Source: Sandaracinus amylolyticus (GTDB taxonomy: Bacteria; Myxococcota_A; Polyangia; Polyangiales; Sandaracinaceae). Taken from it: a stretch of DNA of 64,000 nt. The stretch lies in NCBI RefSeq assembly GCF_000737325.1, contig NZ_CP011125.1, forward strand, positions 7,440,001 through 7,504,000. The letters run 5' to 3'. The stretch's first letter is position 1. Each line of letters begins with the position of its first letter. Made by a program: the position numbers and the translations under genes. This document shows positions 9,070-18,700 of the stretch, in pieces. Under the pieces are notes generated by a model. The model was not told the origin of the DNA, did not search any database, and saw only the letters and a program-made list of their open reading frames with translations.

Positions 9070-11016
9070 TCAGAGCGTGCGCATGAACGCGACCATGTCG
9101 GCGATCTGCGCCTCGCTCAGATCGCTCGTGCGCCCGTGGCGATCACCACCGCCGCACGCCTCGTCGAAGCGGCCGGTCAGGGTGAGCGCACAGCCCGAGT
9201 GCATCACCGGCGTCCGGTACTGCACGCCGACGAGCGAGGGCACCTGGAACGCGCCGCCGGTGCCGACGTCGACGGTCGCGTTGTTCGTGAGCAGCGCGCC
9301 CGAGTGGCAGGTCCCGCACTGCGCGGCGCCGTAGAAGAGCTCGCGACCGCGCTCGACCGCCGCTACGTCGGTCGGCGTCGAGTTCACCGGGCGCGGCAGC
9401 TCGTCGAGCCAGTGACCGAGCGCGTCGACCTGCACGGTGCGCAGCGCGGGGCCCTGCATGCGGCCCGTGAAGACCTCGTGCGTGAGGTGGTTCAGGTCCG
9501 TCATGTCGCCGTCCCAGTGGAACGGCTCGGTGCCGCGGAGGTCACCGTGCATCGCCGGGGTGCGGCGCGCGCCGATGTTGCCGAACGTCCAGATGCGGCC
9601 GTCCTCCTGGCCCTCGGGGTGGCACGACGCGCACGCGATGTGGCCGCCCGAGTTCGCGTGGAACACCGCGTGACCGGTGTCGTAGGTCGACGCGCCGCCG
9701 AGCGCGATGCGCTGGGTGCGCCCTTCGGTCGGCGAGATGAGCGCGAGCTGCGCGCCGCTGCCGTCGATCGCGTCGCGCGAGAGCACGACGAGCGTTCCGT
9801 CGTCCGTCCACGCCGCCGCCGTCGCGTTCGGGACGGGCTCGGTCAGGATCTCGGGGAACACGCACTGACCGGGCGCCGTGAACTCGAGGTTCACGCGGTT
9901 GTAGATGAAGACCGACTCGCCCGACTCGTTGCCCGCGGCGACGACGGCGACGTACTCGGCGCCGCTCGCGAGGCGCGGCGACATCGCGATGTCGACGGGG
10001 AGCGTCGCCCGCGCGAGGTCCGGGCCCTGCGTGACGTTGCCGGTCTCGGGATCGAAGAAGCTCACGCTCGAGTGCACGATGCTCGACTCGCAGCGACCAC
10101 CGCCGCCGTAGCCGCCCGGCTCGGGCTGCACTTCCTGGCCGCTCGCGCGCTGGTGGACCATCGCGATGTCGTCGGGCGCGGCGGAGCCGTCAGGCGCGGT
10201 CTGCGCGGGCGCGCTGATCGTGCGCCACGCGACCGCGGGATCGAAGCGTCCCTCGCCGGCCGTGCCGGGCACGGGATCCATGAAGCCCGGCTCGACGAAG
10301 CCGCCGCCCAGCGCGCTCGAAGCCCAGGGGCGAAGCGGCGAGCCGACGAGCGCGCCCGCGTCGTCCACCTCGAGCAGCTCCGCCGCGCGGAAGCGCGAGA
10401 CGAAGACGCGATCGCCGTGCACCACGACGTCGCGCAGATCCTGATCGAGCTGCACGGTCCGAATTGCTGCGCCGCCCTCGGGCGGGAGCGTCACGAGCTC
10501 ACCGCCGCGACACGCGACGTGGATCTGGTCGTTCACGCCGTCGTACGCGAGGCCGCGCGGCATCGCGCAGACCGCGCGGCGCGTGCCCTCGTCGACGCGC
10601 TCGGGATCGAACGAGTAGATCTCGCCGGTGCCGCGGAGCACCACGTGGACGCGACCTTCCGCGTCCTCGGCGATGCGCGAGGGCTCGGCGCCCGGCGGGA
10701 GGTGCTCCGTCTGACCGAGGATCTGACGCGCGGTGAGGTCGACGACGAGGATGCGATCACGATCGGGATCCGCGACGACCGCGATGCGCGCGCTGCGGAG
10801 GACGTGCAGCGTGCCGCCGCTGATCGGCGGAGGCGTGTCGGCGAGCAACTGGGGCGCGCGACTCTCGACGCGAGGGTCCATGAAGAGCGAGCTGATCGCC
10901 GGCCCGCCGTCGACGGGATCCGGGAACGGCGTCGGATCGCCATCCGGTCCTGGGCCAGGGCAGCCCGCCAGCAGTGTCGCCAAACCGCCCGCCGTCCACC
11001 AACCGAGCTTTCGCAT
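9070..11016 (-). CDS. di-haem cytochrome lipoprotein (beta-propeller plus MauG/CCP-like region)
   Basis: This 648-residue protein begins with a lipoprotein signal (GGLATLLAGCPGPG). Residues about 50-440 look like a YncE-type beta-propeller (VVADPDRDRILVVDLTARQI, FVSRFRAAELLEVDD). The C-terminal part carries two c-type haem motifs, CASCH at Cys462 and CGTCH at Cys567, with RRTPAMHGDLRGTEPFHWDG and a final IADMVAFMRTL, as in di-haem cytochrome c peroxidase/MauG-like proteins. It likely works in electron transfer or oxidative chemistry in the periplasm; the substrate is unknown. A clear GGAGGA stands about 8 nt before the ATG at 11016. The 222-bp region upstream is shared with the divergent CoA-binding gene and contains a 6-bp stem (11062-11080). 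Confidence 0.85.
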   Translation of the reverse strand: MRKLGWWTAGGLATLLAGCPGPGPDGDPTPFPDPVDGGPAISSLFMDPRVESRAPQLLADTPPPISGGTLHVLRSARIAVVADPDRDRILVVDLTARQILGQTEHLPPGAEPSRIAEDAEGRVHVVLRGTGEIYSFDPERVDEGTRRAVCAMPRGLAYDGVNDQIHVACRGGELVTLPPEGGAAIRTVQLDQDLRDVVVHGDRVFVSRFRAAELLEVDDAGALVGSPLRPWASSALGGGFVEPGFMDPVPGTAGEGRFDPAVAWRTISAPAQTAPDGSAAPDDIAMVHQRASGQEVQPEPGGYGGGGRCESSIVHSSVSFFDPETGNVTQGPDLARATLPVDIAMSPRLASGAEYVAVVAAGNESGESVFIYNRVNLEFTAPGQCVFPEILTEPVPNATAAAWTDDGTLVVLSRDAIDGSGAQLALISPTEGRTQRIALGGASTYDTGHAVFHANSGGHIACASCHPEGQEDGRIWTFGNIGARRTPAMHGDLRGTEPFHWDGDMTDLNHLTHEVFTGRMQGPALRTVQVDALGHWLDELPRPVNSTPTDVAAVERGRELFYGAAQCGTCHSGALLTNNATVDVGTGGAFQVPSLVGVQYRTPVMHSGCALTLTGRFDEACGGGDRHGRTSDLSEAQIADMVAFMRTL

Positions 11017-11238
11017 GACTCGACTCCTCCGCTGCGGCGCCCCCCGAGGGTCGCGTGTCGCGCCGACGTGGAGAGTCGGCACGTGATCGTCGCGTTTCCA
11101 GAGTGCACGAGAGATGCCGTTCGCGAAATACCCCTCTCTGCGTGCAATTCGAGATGGAGTGGCCGGCGGCGCGTGAACCCGTCGAGCCAACTCCGCTCGA
11201 CGCTGTGCAACGTTGTGCCCGGGGACCAGAGTGGGGAC

Positions 11239-11691
11239 ATGCACGACGACTGGCGAGCGAACCTGGTCGAGTCCCCCGAGGAGGTCCGCGCGATCGCGCG
11301 CGCCGCGAAGCGCGTGGCGGTGCTGGGCATCAAGACGGAGAAGCAGTCGGGACAGCCTGCGTTCTACGTCGCCGCGGCGCTCCAGCGCGCGGGCGTCGAG
11401 ATCCTGCCGGTGCCGGTGTACTACCCCGAGGTGACCGAGATCCTGGGCGCTCGCGTGGCGCGCAGGGTCGCCGACGTGCCCGGTCCGATCGACATCGTCG
11501 ACGTCTTCCGGCGCAGCGAGGACGTGCCCGCGCACCTCGACGACCTGCTCGCGGCGAAGCCGAAGTGCGTGTGGCTCCAGAGCGGGATCCGGAACGATCA
11601 GGTCGCGGAGACGCTCGCGCGTGCGGGCATTCGCGTCGTGCAGGACCGATGTCTGATGGTGGAGCACCGCATCGCCCTGGCGGGCGGATGA
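11239..11691 (+). CDS. CoA-binding domain protein (YccU/YneT-like)
   Basis: The 150-residue protein has KRVAVLGIKTEKQSGQPAFY near the N-terminus, then EILPVPVYYPEVTEILG and a C-terminal VWLQSGIRNDQVAETLARAG followed by VVQDRCLMVEHR. This is the single Rossmann-fold CoA-binding domain of the YccU family, which is related to the N-terminal part of succinyl-CoA synthetase alpha and binds CoA in the cytoplasm. No catalytic role is established for the family. The ATG at 11239 follows a GTGGGGAC stretch; an in-frame GTG further upstream is possible. The gene is divergent from the cytochrome gene and followed 57 bp later by a TPR gene. Confidence 0.85.
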   Translation: MHDDWRANLVESPEEVRAIARAAKRVAVLGIKTEKQSGQPAFYVAAALQRAGVEILPVPVYYPEVTEILGARVARRVADVPGPIDIVDVFRRSEDVPAHLDDLLAAKPKCVWLQSGIRNDQVAETLARAGIRVVQDRCLMVEHRIALAGG

Positions 11692-11748
11692 TCGCGAGCC
11701 GCGGGCGCTGGTAAGCTCGGCGTCATCCGCGCGACGACTCGCTGCAAC

Positions 11749-12525
11749 GTGGCGCCTCTCGCGATGATCGCGCTCGCCTGCGCGATCGCGGCGGCGCCCG
11801 TGCACGCGCAGCCACTCGCCGCCGACGAGGCGCGCGCGAGAGAGCTCTTCCGGCGCGGCGTGGACGCGGCCGACGCGGGACGCTGGGAGGACGCGCGCGC
11901 GCTCTTCGAGGAGACGTACGCGCTGCTCCCGCGACCGCAGGTGCTGCTCAACCTCGCGGGCGCGCGCGCGCAGACCGGGCGACTCGTCGCCGCGGTGGAC
12001 GCCTACGCGCGCGTCGAGTCGGCCGAGGGAGGCGCGAGCGCAGCGCTGCGCGAGGCGGCGCGTGATGCGCGCGCGATGCTCGAGCCCCGCGTGCCGCGGC
12101 TCGTCGTCGACTTCCACGGCACGCTGCTCGAGGGCGACGTCGTGGCGCTCGACGAGGGCGCGCTGCCGAGCGCCGACGATCGCGGCGAGCTGCGCATCGA
12201 TCCGGGGCGTCACGCGGTGATCGTCACGCGCGGCGGGCTCGAGGTGCTGCGCGAGGACTTCCGGCTCTACGAGGGCGAGCGGCTGCGCCTCGATCTGCGC
12301 GTCAGCGAGGACGCGCACCGAGCTCCGGAGCCGGCGCGGGAGTTGCCGCCGCTGCAGATCCCGACGCGGCGCGAGGAGCCGTGGTTCGAGTCGCCGATCT
12401 TCTGGACGGTCGTCGGGATCGTCGCGGCAGGCGCGGTCGGGATCGGCGTCGCGGTCGCGGTCGGGCGCGAGGACGAGGATCCCTTCGTAGGCAACCTCGA
12501 GCCCGGCACGATCCGCGTTCGCTAG
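11749..12525 (+). CDS. secreted TPR protein with C-terminal membrane segment
   Basis: The 258-residue protein has an N-terminal signal (ALACAIAAAPVHAQP), a TPR-like region at residues about 25-95 (ARELFRRGVDAADAGRWEDA, PQVLLNLAGARAQTGRLVAA), then a PEGA-like beta domain (GELRIDPGRHAVIV). Near the C-terminus is a hydrophobic helix (FWTVVGIVAAGAVGIGVAVA) and an acidic tail. This layout is common in myxobacterial envelope proteins encoded near Ser/Thr kinases, and the convergent neighbour is such a kinase (7 bp between stops). The GTG at 11749 is the track start; an ATG at 11764 would keep the signal. A TAAGCT hexamer at 11712 might be the promoter. Function is unknown. Confidence 0.65.
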   Translation: MAPLAMIALACAIAAAPVHAQPLAADEARARELFRRGVDAADAGRWEDARALFEETYALLPRPQVLLNLAGARAQTGRLVAAVDAYARVESAEGGASAALREAARDARAMLEPRVPRLVVDFHGTLLEGDVVALDEGALPSADDRGELRIDPGRHAVIVTRGGLEVLREDFRLYEGERLRLDLRVSEDAHRAPEPARELPPLQIPTRREEPWFESPIFWTVVGIVAAGAVGIGVAVAVGREDEDPFVGNLEPGTIRVR

Positions 12526-12532
12526 CGCGCGA

Positions 12533-14392
12533 TCACTGCAGGTCGCGCGCGATCGGGACGCCGCCGACGATGCTCGTCTCGCGCGCAGGCGCGGGCTCGG
12601 CGGGCGGCGGCGTGATCGCCTCCTCGCGCGGGCGCGGCGGCGCGATCGTCGTCGCGGTGCGCGGGCGCGCGACGCCGGGGCGCGGCGTGACGACGGGACG
12701 CTGCGGCGCCGGATCGCTCGGCGTGACCGCGACGGGCGTAGGCTCCGGAGCCGCGAGCGCTGCGGGCGCTGCGACGGGCAGCGTCGTGATCGTGGGCGCG
12801 GGCGTGGTCGGGACGGCCGTCGCCGCATCGCGCTCGCAGCTCGGCGCCCAGAGCGCGAGCGCGACGCCGATCGCCATCGACGCGCCGAGCGCGACGCCGT
12901 AGCCGACGAGGCTGCGATCCTGCGGGCGCGGCTCGGTCGTGATCGGGTCCGGCGAGCGGAACGGATCGTTCGCGGGATCGATCGTCGGGCGCGCCACGAC
13001 GGCCGCGGGCGTGACCAGCGGTGGCGGCAGCGGCGACTTGATCACCGGCGCCTCGTCGGAGACGTCGGTCGGGCTGTCGTCGTCGTCGTCCTCGGGCGCC
13101 GTCGTGACCTGCGGCGCGACGATCGGGCGGCGCGACGGATCGGGCGTCGCGACCGGGATCGCGGTGCGCGGCGCGAGCGCCTCGGCGGGCGGACGCTGCG
13201 CGCGCTCGGTGGGCGCGGCCTCGCCGCTGTCCTCGGCGTCGTCGCCGATCGCGCGGCCGTCCTCGGGCGACTCGTCCTCGTACTGCAGCTCGCCCGAGTG
13301 CAGCGTGTACGCGTCGACGACACCGGGCGCCGCGGCGACCGCGGGCTCGTCGAGCGGCTGCTCCGCGCTCTTCTCGCGCTCCTGCTTCTCGAGGCCGACC
13401 ACGCGCTGCTGCTCCGCGCGCAGCACGCGAGAGACGTCCTGCGGCAGCTCGTGTCGCTCCTGATCGAGCGCGTCGCCGACGACGTTCACGAGAAGGTCCG
13501 CGAGGTGCGCGCTGTCGATGCCCGCGGCGCGCGGCAGCGCGCGCACCAGCTGGCGCCGCAGCTCTTTCGCGTTCGCGAAGCGCTCGTCCGGGCTCGTCGA
13601 GAGCGCGCGCATCACCACCGCGTCGAGCTCGGCGGGGATCTCCGTCGCGTAGCGGCTCGGCGGCACCACGCGCGGCTTGCGCACCTGCATCAGGATCTCG
13701 AACTCGGTGCGGCCCGAGAAGAGACGCCGCATCGTGAGCAGCTCCCAGAGCACGATGCCGAGCGCGTACAGATCGGTGCGGCGATCGACCCTGCCCGTCG
13801 TCGCTTGCTCGGGCGCCATGTAGCGCACCTTGCCCTTGAGCGACTTCGTGTTGGTCTCGCCGCGATCGAGCTTCGCCTTCGCGATGCCGAAGTCGATCAG
13901 CTTCACGTGCCCGCGGTGCGAGAGCAGGATGTTCTGCGGGCTCACGTCGCGGTGCACGATGTTGAGCAGCTGTCCGTCGTCGCCCGTCGTCTCGTGCGCG
14001 GCGTGCAGGCCCTCGGCGACGCGCGCGCAGATCGCGACCGCGACGAGCGGCGAGAGGCGCCGCTTCGAGCGACCGAGCGAGCGCATCAGCTGCGCGAGCG
14101 AGCAGCCGTGCACGTACTCCATCACGAGGTAGTAAGTGCCCTCGCTCTCGCCGAGCTCCTCGACGTGCACCACGTTCGGGTGCTCGATGCGCGCGGTGAG
14201 CTTCGCCTCGTCGACGAACATCCGGATGAGCCCGGAGTCCTCGGACAGGCGTGGGTGCACCACCTTGATCGCGACCAGGCGCGCGAAGCCCGCAGCCCCG
14301 GTACGGCGCGCGAGATAGAGCGACGCCATTCCGCCCGTCCGGAGGTGGGCGAGGATCGTGTAGCTCCCGATGACGTCGCCGACCTGGAACAC
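12533..14392 (-). CDS. Ser/Thr protein kinase with C-terminal membrane anchor
   Basis: The protein is 619 residues from the GTG at 14392. Residues about 1-280 form a Hanks-type kinase: GGMASLYLA loop, VAIKVVHP with Lys43, the HRD motif at 147-149 followed by VSPQN, DFG at 167-169, and RYMAPEQ. All catalytic residues are present. A charged and Asp/Pro-rich linker follows, then a membrane helix near residues 494-516 (GYGVALGASMAIGVALALW) and a Pro/Thr/Ala-rich tail of about 100 residues that would lie outside the cytoplasm. It therefore looks like a membrane signalling kinase, but the outer part has no recognisable sensor domain. The start is uncertain: the in-frame ORF runs far upstream without coding character, and no Shine-Dalgarno is seen. 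The region before it holds an unusual palindromic element. Confidence 0.9.
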   Translation of the reverse strand: MFQVGDVIGSYTILAHLRTGGMASLYLARRTGAAGFARLVAIKVVHPRLSEDSGLIRMFVDEAKLTARIEHPNVVHVEELGESEGTYYLVMEYVHGCSLAQLMRSLGRSKRRLSPLVAVAICARVAEGLHAAHETTGDDGQLLNIVHRDVSPQNILLSHRGHVKLIDFGIAKAKLDRGETNTKSLKGKVRYMAPEQATTGRVDRRTDLYALGIVLWELLTMRRLFSGRTEFEILMQVRKPRVVPPSRYATEIPAELDAVVMRALSTSPDERFANAKELRRQLVRALPRAAGIDSAHLADLLVNVVGDALDQERHELPQDVSRVLRAEQQRVVGLEKQEREKSAEQPLDEPAVAAAPGVVDAYTLHSGELQYEDESPEDGRAIGDDAEDSGEAAPTERAQRPPAEALAPRTAIPVATPDPSRRPIVAPQVTTAPEDDDDDSPTDVSDEAPVIKSPLPPPLVTPAAVVARPTIDPANDPFRSPDPITTEPRPQDRSLVGYGVALGASMAIGVALALWAPSCERDAATAVPTTPAPTITTLPVAAPAALAAPEPTPVAVTPSDPAPQRPVVTPRPGVARPRTATTIAPPRPREEAITPPPAEPAPARETSIVGGVPIARDLQ

Positions 14393-14452
14393 GACGGTTG
14401 TCGCTGCGGTGGAAAAGGCTACGGGAGATCCCGGCGCGGGATCAATCGGTGG

Positions 14453-14590
14453 TCGGGAGAGCAGGAGCGGGGCTGCATTTCTCGGGAGAGCAGGAGAGGA
14501 AGGAACACCACGCCGGAGCGCTGCTACGGAATCCGTAGCGCTACGAATTGCGTAGCGATCGCTTCCTTCTCTCCTCGCGTTCCTGCTCTC
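14453..14590. repeat. palindromic element with direct repeats and inverted arms
   Basis: In the 200-bp gap between the kinase and the next gene, TCGGGAGAGCAGGAG occurs twice (14453-14467 and 14482-14496, period 29 bp). The second copy runs into an arm (about 14486-14505) whose imperfect complement lies at 14562-14590, including GAGAGCAGGA against TCCTGCTCTC. Between the arms sit two 17-bp palindromes (14523-14556). The whole could fold into one hairpin of about 105 nt. It resembles a small non-autonomous inverted-repeat element or a structured 3' end; no transposase is present. Confidence 0.5.
14523..14556. repeat. two tandem 17-bp palindromes, GCTACG-N5-CGTAGC
   Basis: Two units follow each other with no gap: 14523-14539 and 14540-14556. 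Each has perfect arms GCTACG and CGTAGC around five bases (GAATC, then AATTG). The junction itself is also palindromic. This could be a two-site operator for a dimeric regulator or a pair of small RNA hairpins. Confidence 0.6.
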
Positions 14591-14592
14591 TC

Positions 14593-15219
14593 CTAGATGG
14601 CTGCGCGGTACGGGACGCCGTTCCACGAGGCCGCCGCGAGGCGCGCGACGTTCGCCGCGCAGCGCTGCACCTCCGGGTCGTCGGCGCTGCCGTCGGGCGG
14701 GACCTGCATCCACGTGCGGAGCCCGCGCAGGTAGTCGTGCCCGATCGCGTCGAACGACGGATAGCGATGCTGCAGCTCCTGCGCGATCGGTCGCGCGCGG
14801 TTCCAGCATCCGCCGGGATCGAGGTAGCCCGCCGCGCGCGCGGCGAGGACCATGCGCAGCGCGCGCACCAGGTTCCACGCGTCGCGCTGCTGCGCCGCGA
14901 GCTCGGAGAGACGGTGATCGAGCAGCACCGCGCTCGAGACGCCCCACGAGCCGACGAGCATGTTCTGCCCGGCGTGCGCGCTCTCGTTCATCCACGACGC
15001 GCCGCCGTCGCACACGCCGCACGCCATCGTCGTCCACGCGTGCAGCGGCTCGGGATGCGTCGGCGGCGCGATGCCCTTTCCCGACGCGAATTGCGCTTCT
15101 TCGTGCTTCTCGAGGCGCGACTGGATCACCTGCCACACCACCACGCCCACGATCGTCACGACGAACGCGAACGCGGCGATGCAGAACCCCCACCACGGAA
15201 CCGACGCCAGCGCTTCCAT
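14593..15219 (-). CDS. membrane-anchored protein, DUF1266-like
   Basis: The 208-residue protein has one N-terminal membrane helix (FCIAAFAFVVTIVGVVVWQV) with the rest expected in the cytoplasm. The soluble part contains SWGVSSAVLLDHRLSELAA, RDAWNLVRALRMVLAARAAG and QELQHRYPSFDAIGHDYLRG, a pattern reminiscent of DUF1266 proteins, where a Trp-rich helical domain is repeated around W...VRAL and YxSxxxxxxDYLRG. The resemblance is by eye and moderate. Function is unknown. The next gene on the same strand (15253-15699) lies 33 bp upstream, so the two may be co-transcribed. Confidence 0.55.
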   Translation of the reverse strand: MEALASVPWWGFCIAAFAFVVTIVGVVVWQVIQSRLEKHEEAQFASGKGIAPPTHPEPLHAWTTMACGVCDGGASWMNESAHAGQNMLVGSWGVSSAVLLDHRLSELAAQQRDAWNLVRALRMVLAARAAGYLDPGGCWNRARPIAQELQHRYPSFDAIGHDYLRGLRTWMQVPPDGSADDPEVQRCAANVARLAAASWNGVPYRAAI

Positions 15220-15252
15220 GCGCCAGAGTGGGCGCGCGGTGGTGGCCGCGCG

Positions 15253-15699
15253 TCAAGCGCGCTCGGCGCGTTCCTTCAGCGCGCGCGCGACACCGTCGAA
15301 GCCGCGCTGGATGTCGCTGCGATAGAGCCACATCACGAGCGGTACGAGGAGGCCCTCGAACGCGTCCGCCGTGTAGTAGCGCGTGCGGCCGCCCGGCAGC
15401 GGCTCGAGGCGCTGCACCCGGTTCGCGTGGAGCACGAACGGCGTGAGCATCGTCGTGCCCCAGCCGAGCTCGTGCTTGCTCGCATCGTTCGCGGTGCACA
15501 CCTCGCGCTGCACCAGGCGCTTCTTGCCGGGTGTCATCGCGACGTGCAGCACCACGGGCTCGCCGACGCGCAGGCTCGCGTCGATGCGTGGCGTGAACGG
15601 GTTCCACTCCGCGTAGCTCGCCAGGTCGACGAGGATCGACCACACGCGCTCGGGCGGGGCGTCGATCTCGGAGCTCGCTTCGATGATCGCTGTGGGCAC
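15253..15699 (-). CDS. SRPBCC-family protein
   Basis: The 148-residue protein has IEASSEIDAPPERVWSILVD at the start and SYAEWNPFTPRIDASLRVGE soon after, then RVQRLEPLPGGRTRYYTADA and a C-terminal helix (VARALKERAERA). This is the START/Bet v1-like SRPBCC fold, a hydrophobic-ligand cavity protein found in cytoplasmic binding proteins and polyketide-type enzymes. The subgroup with EWNPF resembles the polyketide cyclase/dehydrase-like proteins; the ligand is unknown. It starts with a GTG at 15699, 7 nt after a minus-strand TACGTT hexamer, so the transcript may be leaderless. It is divergent from the penicillin-acylase gene with only 37 bp between starts. Confidence 0.8.
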   Translation of the reverse strand: MPTAIIEASSEIDAPPERVWSILVDLASYAEWNPFTPRIDASLRVGEPVVLHVAMTPGKKRLVQREVCTANDASKHELGWGTTMLTPFVLHANRVQRLEPLPGGRTRYYTADAFEGLLVPLVMWLYRSDIQRGFDGVARALKERAERA

Positions 15700-15706
15700 G
15701 GCGCGG

Positions 15707-15712
15707 AACGTA
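15707..15712 (-). promoter_or_regulatory. -10-like hexamer TACGTT, leaderless type
   Basis: On the minus strand TACGTT ends 7 nt before the GTG start of the SRPBCC gene. It faces the plus-strand hexamer at 15725-15730 with only 12 bp between them. Confidence 0.35.
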
Positions 15713-15724
15713 ACGGATCTCGTT

Positions 15725-15730
15725 TACTCT
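15725..15730 (+). promoter_or_regulatory. -10-like hexamer TACTCT, leaderless type
   Basis: TACTCT followed by CG ends 6 nt before the ATG at 15737. No Shine-Dalgarno is present. The two divergent promoters of this spacer must overlap. Confidence 0.4.
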
Positions 15731-15736
15731 CGCCGC

Positions 15737-18700
15737 ATGCGTCGTGTCGCTCTGTGCGTCTCGTTGTTCGCGTCGTTCGTCGTCGGATGCTCGTGTGACG
15801 ACGATCCACCGGCGACCGACGCGGGGAGCGACGCCGGGCCGCAGACGATCCTGCACTCCGTGCCCGAGACGGAGCGCTTCACGATCCCGTGCCTCTCCGA
15901 GGAAGCACAGATCGTCCGCACCGAGCTGAACGTGCCGCACATCTACGCGGCGTCGCGCGAGGACGCGTTCTGCGCGCTCGGGTTCGTGATGGCGCGCGAT
16001 CGCTTCTTCCAGATGGACCTCACGCGGCGCTTGTCGCAGGGGCGCCTCTCCGAGCTGCTCGGCGATGCGGCGCTCGCGACGGACATCGAGGAGCGCATGA
16101 AGGGCGGCGCGTTCGTCACCGGGATGCAGACGGACGCGCTCACCGACGACGAGGCGCGCGAGGTCGACGCGTTCGCTGCGGGCATCAACGCGTACGTCGC
16201 GGCGGCGAGCAACGGCGATCTGCCGCTGCCCTCCGAGGTGCGGCTCGGCGCGGCGCTGCTCGGCGCGGGCACGCGGCCGTGGTCGCTGCTGCACGAGTGG
16301 GATCGGCGCGACGTGATCGCGTGCGGCGTGACGGTGCTCTACTCGACGAGCTTCGAGACCGGCGACGTCGGGCGCGATCGCGATCACGCGCAGGTCGACA
16401 CGCTGTTCGAGGGCATGCCCGATCGCGCGCTGCGCCTCGCAGGCGTGCGGCAGGACGTGATGGAGCGCTACGCGCCGCCGCGCGACACGTCGTCGGCGTC
16501 GGGCTGGGGGCTCGAGACGGCGAGCGAGAGCGCGCGGGTGACGCGACGTCGTGGTCGCGGGCGTCACCACGCGAGCGTCGAGACCGCGGTGATGGATCGA
16601 CTGACCGAGCACCTCGAGCGCATCGTCGCGCGGATGCCGCGCACGCCCGGCGAGGGCTACGGCTCGAACGTGTGGGCGGTCGCGGGCAGCTCGACGCCCG
16701 ATGGTCGCGCGCTGCTCGCGGGTGACGGGCACCTGCAGCTCAGCGTGCCCGCGCTCTTCTGGCAGGTCGGGATCGACACGGCGTTCCTCTCGGAAGGCGC
16801 CGACGACACGCGCCTGCTCGGCGCGACGATCCCGGGCCTGCCGACGATCGGCGTGGGCACGAACGGTCGCGTCGCGTGGAGCCAGACCGCGTACTTCGCG
16901 GACGTGACGGACTGGTACCGCGAGGAGATCGTGCTCGGCGACGACGGCTCGCCGCGCGGCTCGCGCTTCCAGGGCGAGGAGCGCGCGCTGGTGCGCGTCG
17001 ACGAGGAGTACGTGATCGCCGACGTGCCCGCGCTCGACAGCGAGGGGCGCACCGAGTCGATCGCACGCTTCACGACGTTCGACGGACGCTGGATCACGTC
17101 GATCGAAGGTGACGCGGTCGAGGACGGAGCGGAGCGCCCCGCGAGCGCGGTGAACATGATGGGCGAGTGGATCGTGCCCGGCGACGTCGACGGCGACGGC
17201 GTGGTGAGCGCGATCAGCTTCGACTACGGGCCCTTCGACGGCGGCGTGCTGCTGCGCGCGTTCCGGCTCTTCGGGCTCGCCGAGAACGTCGAGGACTATC
17301 GCCAGGCGATGCGCCACTTCATCGGGTACGGCGGCTCGATGATGGCGTCGGACACCACGGGCGACGTGCTCTACAGCGCGTACCACGCGGTGCCGTGTCG
17401 CTCGTACCTGCCGCGCGACGGCGCGACGAACCGGTGGATCGCGGGCGCCGATCCGCGGCGGCTGATCGACGGCACGCAGTACGGTGGTTGGTCGATCCCG
17501 CTCACCGCGGACGGTCGCGTCGACGAGACCGCGGCGGCGACCGACGCCGACGGCTGCGCGGTGCCGTTCGACGAGTGGCCGCAGGCGCTCTCGCCCGCGC
17601 GCGGCTACGTGCAGCACGCGAACAACGATCCCGGCGCGATCGCGACCGACGGCGATCTCTTCGACGATCCGCACTACATCGGCGGGCCGTGGATCGAGGG
17701 CTATCGCGCGGCGCGCATCGCGCAGCGCCTGGAAGAGGCGATCGCGGCGGAGCGCGCGACGATCGCCGAGATGCAGGACATCCAGGGCGATCATCACTCG
17801 AACCTCGGTGAGGAGTGGGTGCCGCTCTTCCTCGATGAGCTGGAGCGCGCGCGCACGCTCGCGGCGGGCACGCCGGCGGAGGGCACGAGCGACGCGCGCA
17901 TCGCGGCGATGTGGCGCGCGGAGCAGGCGGCGTTCGAAGACGTCGAAGGGCGCCTGCGCGCGTGGCGCGACGCGGACTATCCGACTCCGTCGGGCGTCGC
18001 GACGTTCTACTCGGAGCCCGCGGCGGAGGATCGCGCGCACGCGATCGCGACGACGATCTTCGGCACGTGGTTCCCGCGCTTCGTGCGCGGCACGCTCGAC
18101 GACGAGGGCATCCCCGGCGGGCTCTCGCCCGCGGTGACGGGCGACACGTACCGCATGCAGACGATGCTGCTGCTCGTGCGCGGTCGCGGTCCGGGCAACC
18201 CCGAGTCGCTCGGGAGCTACGAGCCGGCGCGCGAGGAGTCGGTGTTCTTCGACGACGTCGCGACCACCGAGATCGAGACGAGCCACGAGATCGTGGTCCG
18301 CGCGCTGCGCGACGCGCTCGTGTTCCTGCGCAGCGAGCCGAGCGCGCCGGGCGAAGGCGGGTTCGGCTCGGACGATCCCGACGACTGGATCTGGGGCCTG
18401 CGCCACGGCGTGCGCTTCGAGTCGCTGCTCGCCGACTTTCTCGGTGACGATCCGATGTTCTCGATCTTCGTCGACAACTTCTCGATCACGCCGGAGCGCA
18501 TCGAGCTCGCGGAGGGGATCGGCGAGGGCGATCCGCGCGCGGGGCTCACGTTCTTCCCGCGGCCGGGCGATCAGTTCGACGTCGACGCAGCGAACCCGGG
18601 TCTCTCGGGCGAGCGCTTCACGCACGGGAGCGGACCGGTGTTCCGCATGGTGATCGCGCTCGGCGGCGAGCAAGGCGTCGAGGGCTGGAACGTGATCCCG

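Noticed and set aside
14453-14595. Insertion sequence
   Set aside because: There is no transposase gene or remnant and no clear target duplication; only inverted arms are visible.
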